Assembly: GCA_025362115.1 (NCBI GenBank)
Contig: JANYIK010000117.1
Coordinates: 1-6,379 of the forward strand
Length of the DNA: 6,379 nucleotides
Direction: 5' to 3'
Source of the DNA: Methylophilaceae bacterium
Lineage (GTDB): Bacteria; Pseudomonadota; Gammaproteobacteria; Burkholderiales; Methylophilaceae
The translations under genes and the position numbers were made by a program. The notes beneath the pieces are model-generated. The model was not told the origin of the DNA, ran no database searches, and was given only the letters and a program-made list of their open reading frames with translations. Shown piece by piece: positions 4,478 through 6,379 of the stretch (within the stretch, counting starts at the first letter, position 1; each line of letters starts with the position of its first letter).

Positions 4478-6379
4478 CTACTTGGTCTTCCAAGTGTAGA
4501 CCCCATCCCAGTTTTCGCCTGGAGATTCCTCGCGGAACTCGGCAATCCGATGCAGATAGACTTCGCGGTAAAGATAGCGATCATCCGCAGCCAACAATGC
4601 ATTAAATGCAGCTTCAGCTTCATCCCATTTTTGCGCGGCATACAGCGCAACGGCGGCATCATACTGAGCAAGCTGGTCTTTGATCGCTTGATCTATAGTG
4701 TCAGCAGGGCCTAGCGGCTCGTAAATTGTAACCGGCTCGTCCTTACCCTTGACGCGAATCTTGTCCAGCTCGCGGTACAGGTAATCCGGCACTGCTGCTT
4801 TGGTGAATTCACTCACAATAATCGCCACGCCATACTGTTTGGTAATACTTTCCAGGCGCGAACCCAAATTCACCGCGTCGCCCATCGCCGTATAGGCCAT
4901 GCGGAAAGAAGATCCCATGTTGCCCACGGTCATGGTGCCGGTGTTCAAACCCACGCCTATTTTAATCGGAGGCCAACCCTTGGCCTTAAACCCGACATTC
5001 ACGGTTTCTAGCTCTGCAATCATGCCCATCGCCGCTTCCATCGCATGCTTGGCGCTGTCCGGGTCTTTAATGGGTGCGCCCCAGAAGGCCATGATGGCAT
5101 CGCCCATGTATTTATCAATCGTACCGCGATGCTTTTGAATCACAAAGGTCATGGGCGAGAGGTACGCGTTCATCAACTGCGTCAGTTCTTTAGGATCCAA
5201 GCCTTCAGAAATAGTAGTAAAACCGCGCACGTCAGAGAACAACACCGTCATTTCACGGCTATCACCTTCCATCGAGATAGCCTCTGGATTCTTCGCCATC
5301 TCGTCCACCAGCTCAGGTGGTACATATTGTCCGAACAACCCCGCCAACTGCCGCTTACCGCGCGATTCGATGAAAAAGCCGTATGACATGTTCAACAAAT
5401 AAAGCACCGTCATCATCAACCAACTCGGCACGATGGGGAAAGCGTAACCCACACCCGTCCACAGCCAGAAGTTAAGCGCCAGAGTTCCGCCCAAAGCGAC
5501 TGTCGCCCAAAGTGTTGCCCACAGCGGGCTGGTAATCGCCAAACCAAAAGCCAGCGCAACACCCACCACCAATATCAGCAAAAACTCGCCGGCTTGCAGA
5601 TAAGCCGGACTTTCCTTGATGTTCCCATCCAAAATTCCCGCCACCATATTGGCGTGCATTTCTACCCCAGCATAAACGCTACCAACCGGCGATGCCCGTA
5701 AATCAAGCAAGCCAGGTGCGGTGGTACCCACCAGTACAATTGCACCATCCAGTATTTTTGGGTCTACTTTATGATTGAGCACGTCGGTGGCAGACACGTA
5801 TGGGAAACTTCCCTGCGGGCCACGGAAGGGAATTAGCGCCCTAACTTGATCATCCACCGGAATATGTCTTTTCCCCAGCTTGAGCCACTCCAAACCTGCA
5901 TAATCATCGCTTACTCCCGTTGCAGCAAATCCTGCCTCAACTTTATCTACGCCCAAATAAGCACGCGCCACACCTAAAGAGAGTGATTCATAGAGCGAGC
6001 CTTTGAACTCCTCCACCATAGCGATACGACGCGAAATACCGTCTCTATCCACCGATGGATTGAAATGCCCTGCGGAAAAAGCCGCCTGTTGCAATACTGG
6101 CAAATTAGCCCCATAAGCATTACCACCGACAAAAATAGCCGCGGTTGGGTCATATTCGCCTTTGGCAAACACCGGTTTGGGCAACTGGCCAACCTCGCCT
6201 TTATCCTTGCCGGCTTCATCCAAGCGGAAGTAGTAACCCATGACAACTTTTCGGCCTTTGATGCTATTGGCAAACAACTGGTCGTAATCCAAAGTCGGGC
6301 GTATTTTTTCCAAAGCGGTGTTGAAATTGCTATCCGCTTGCAGATTTTCCTTGCCTATTTTTTCCAGTGTTTTTAAGCC
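4478..6379 (-). CDS. CHASE2-domain membrane adenylate/guanylate cyclase, class III (N-terminus outside window)
   Basis: The frame is open to the window edge, leaving 633 residues; a first membrane segment and the start of CHASE2 are presumably missing. The rare TTG codon at 6311-6313 lies inside the domain and is unlikely to be the start. Fragment residues 1-260 are CHASE2, an extracytoplasmic sensor, with hallmarks DRDGISRR, AIVLVGTTAPGLLDLRASPV and YAGVEMHANMV. Three membrane helices follow at about 264-284, 286-308 and 312-335. The class III catalytic domain (about 372-552) has metal-binding Asp383 (5231-5233) and Asp427 (5099-5101), substrate-selecting Lys423 (5111-5113) and Thr497 (4889-4891), Asn504 and transition-state Arg508. 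A Lys/Thr pair is known from cyanobacterial adenylyl cyclases such as CyaB1, so ATP is the likelier substrate. The remaining 80 residues are helical and TPR-like, ending in a GENWDGVYTWKTK tail. It presumably synthesises the signal handled by the next two genes. Confidence 0.93.
   Translation of the reverse strand, partial: GLKTLEKIGKENLQADSNFNTALEKIRPTLDYDQLFANSIKGRKVVMGYYFRLDEAGKDKGEVGQLPKPVFAKGEYDPTAAIFVGGNAYGANLPVLQQAAFSAGHFNPSVDRDGISRRIAMVEEFKGSLYESLSLGVARAYLGVDKVEAGFAATGVSDDYAGLEWLKLGKRHIPVDDQVRALIPFRGPQGSFPYVSATDVLNHKVDPKILDGAIVLVGTTAPGLLDLRASPVGSVYAGVEMHANMVAGILDGNIKESPAYLQAGEFLLILVVGVALAFGLAITSPLWATLWATVALGGTLALNFWLWTGVGYAFPIVPSWLMMTVLYLLNMSYGFFIESRGKRQLAGLFGQYVPPELVDEMAKNPEAISMEGDSREMTVLFSDVRGFTTISEGLDPKELTQLMNAYLSPMTFVIQKHRGTIDKYMGDAIMAFWGAPIKDPDSAKHAMEAAMGMIAELETVNVGFKAKGWPPIKIGVGLNTGTMTVGNMGSSFRMAYTAMGDAVNLGSRLESITKQYGVAIIVSEFTKAAVPDYLYRELDKIRVKGKDEPVTIYEPLGPADTIDQAIKDQLAQYDAAVALYAAQKWDEAEAAFNALLAADDRYLYREVYLHRIAEFREESPGENWDGVYTWKTK

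Noticed and set aside
5045..5386. Open frames on the plus strand inside the cyclase gene
   Set aside because: They overlap the catalytic domain, whose residues are all conserved; the translations look like antisense shadow.
6311..6313. TTG codon as the start of the cyclase
   Set aside because: The frame stays open to the window edge, and the CHASE2 domain clearly begins farther upstream, so the true start is outside the window.

Overview
The window reads as chromosomal DNA of a proteobacterium, most likely a betaproteobacterium of the Nitrosomonadales/Methylophilaceae/Gallionellaceae kind. This is judged from remembered protein style only: a short-type phosphatidylserine decarboxylase, an RppH Nudix hydrolase, a MxaD-like protein, and a CHASE2 cyclase next to a metallo-beta-lactamase-fold phosphodiesterase. 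No rRNA, tRNA, CRISPR, insertion sequence or phage gene is visible. Coding density is high, and both window edges cut through genes.

Layout. (1) 1-414, plus strand: C-terminal two thirds of a phosphatidylserine decarboxylase proenzyme. (2) 421-918, minus strand: RNA pyrophosphohydrolase RppH, tail-to-tail with psd across 6 bases. (3) 919-1059: divergent intergenic region with a plausible sigma70-type promoter reading right. (4) 1060-2567, plus strand: an exported seven-bladed YVTN beta-propeller protein, then an exported SRPBCC protein resembling MxaD of methanol-oxidation clusters, ending at a strong two-way hairpin terminator (2585-2611). (5) 2618-6379, minus strand: three tightly packed genes transcribed right to left. 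They are a CHASE2 membrane adenylate/guanylate cyclase (5' end outside the window), an MBL-fold putative cyclic-nucleotide phosphodiesterase, and a protein with a degenerate plus an intact-looking cyclic-nucleotide-binding domain fused to a rhodanese domain.

The main interest is block 5. By domain content it forms a self-contained second-messenger cassette: a membrane sensor that makes cyclic nucleotide, an enzyme that may destroy it, and a binding protein whose output domain is a sulfurtransferase rather than a DNA-binding domain. The assignment to cAMP and the functional link between the three proteins are inferences from motifs and gene order. Block 4 looks like a two-gene periplasmic unit, possibly an accessory to a quinoprotein or methanol-oxidation-type system, but no dehydrogenase gene lies in the window to confirm that.
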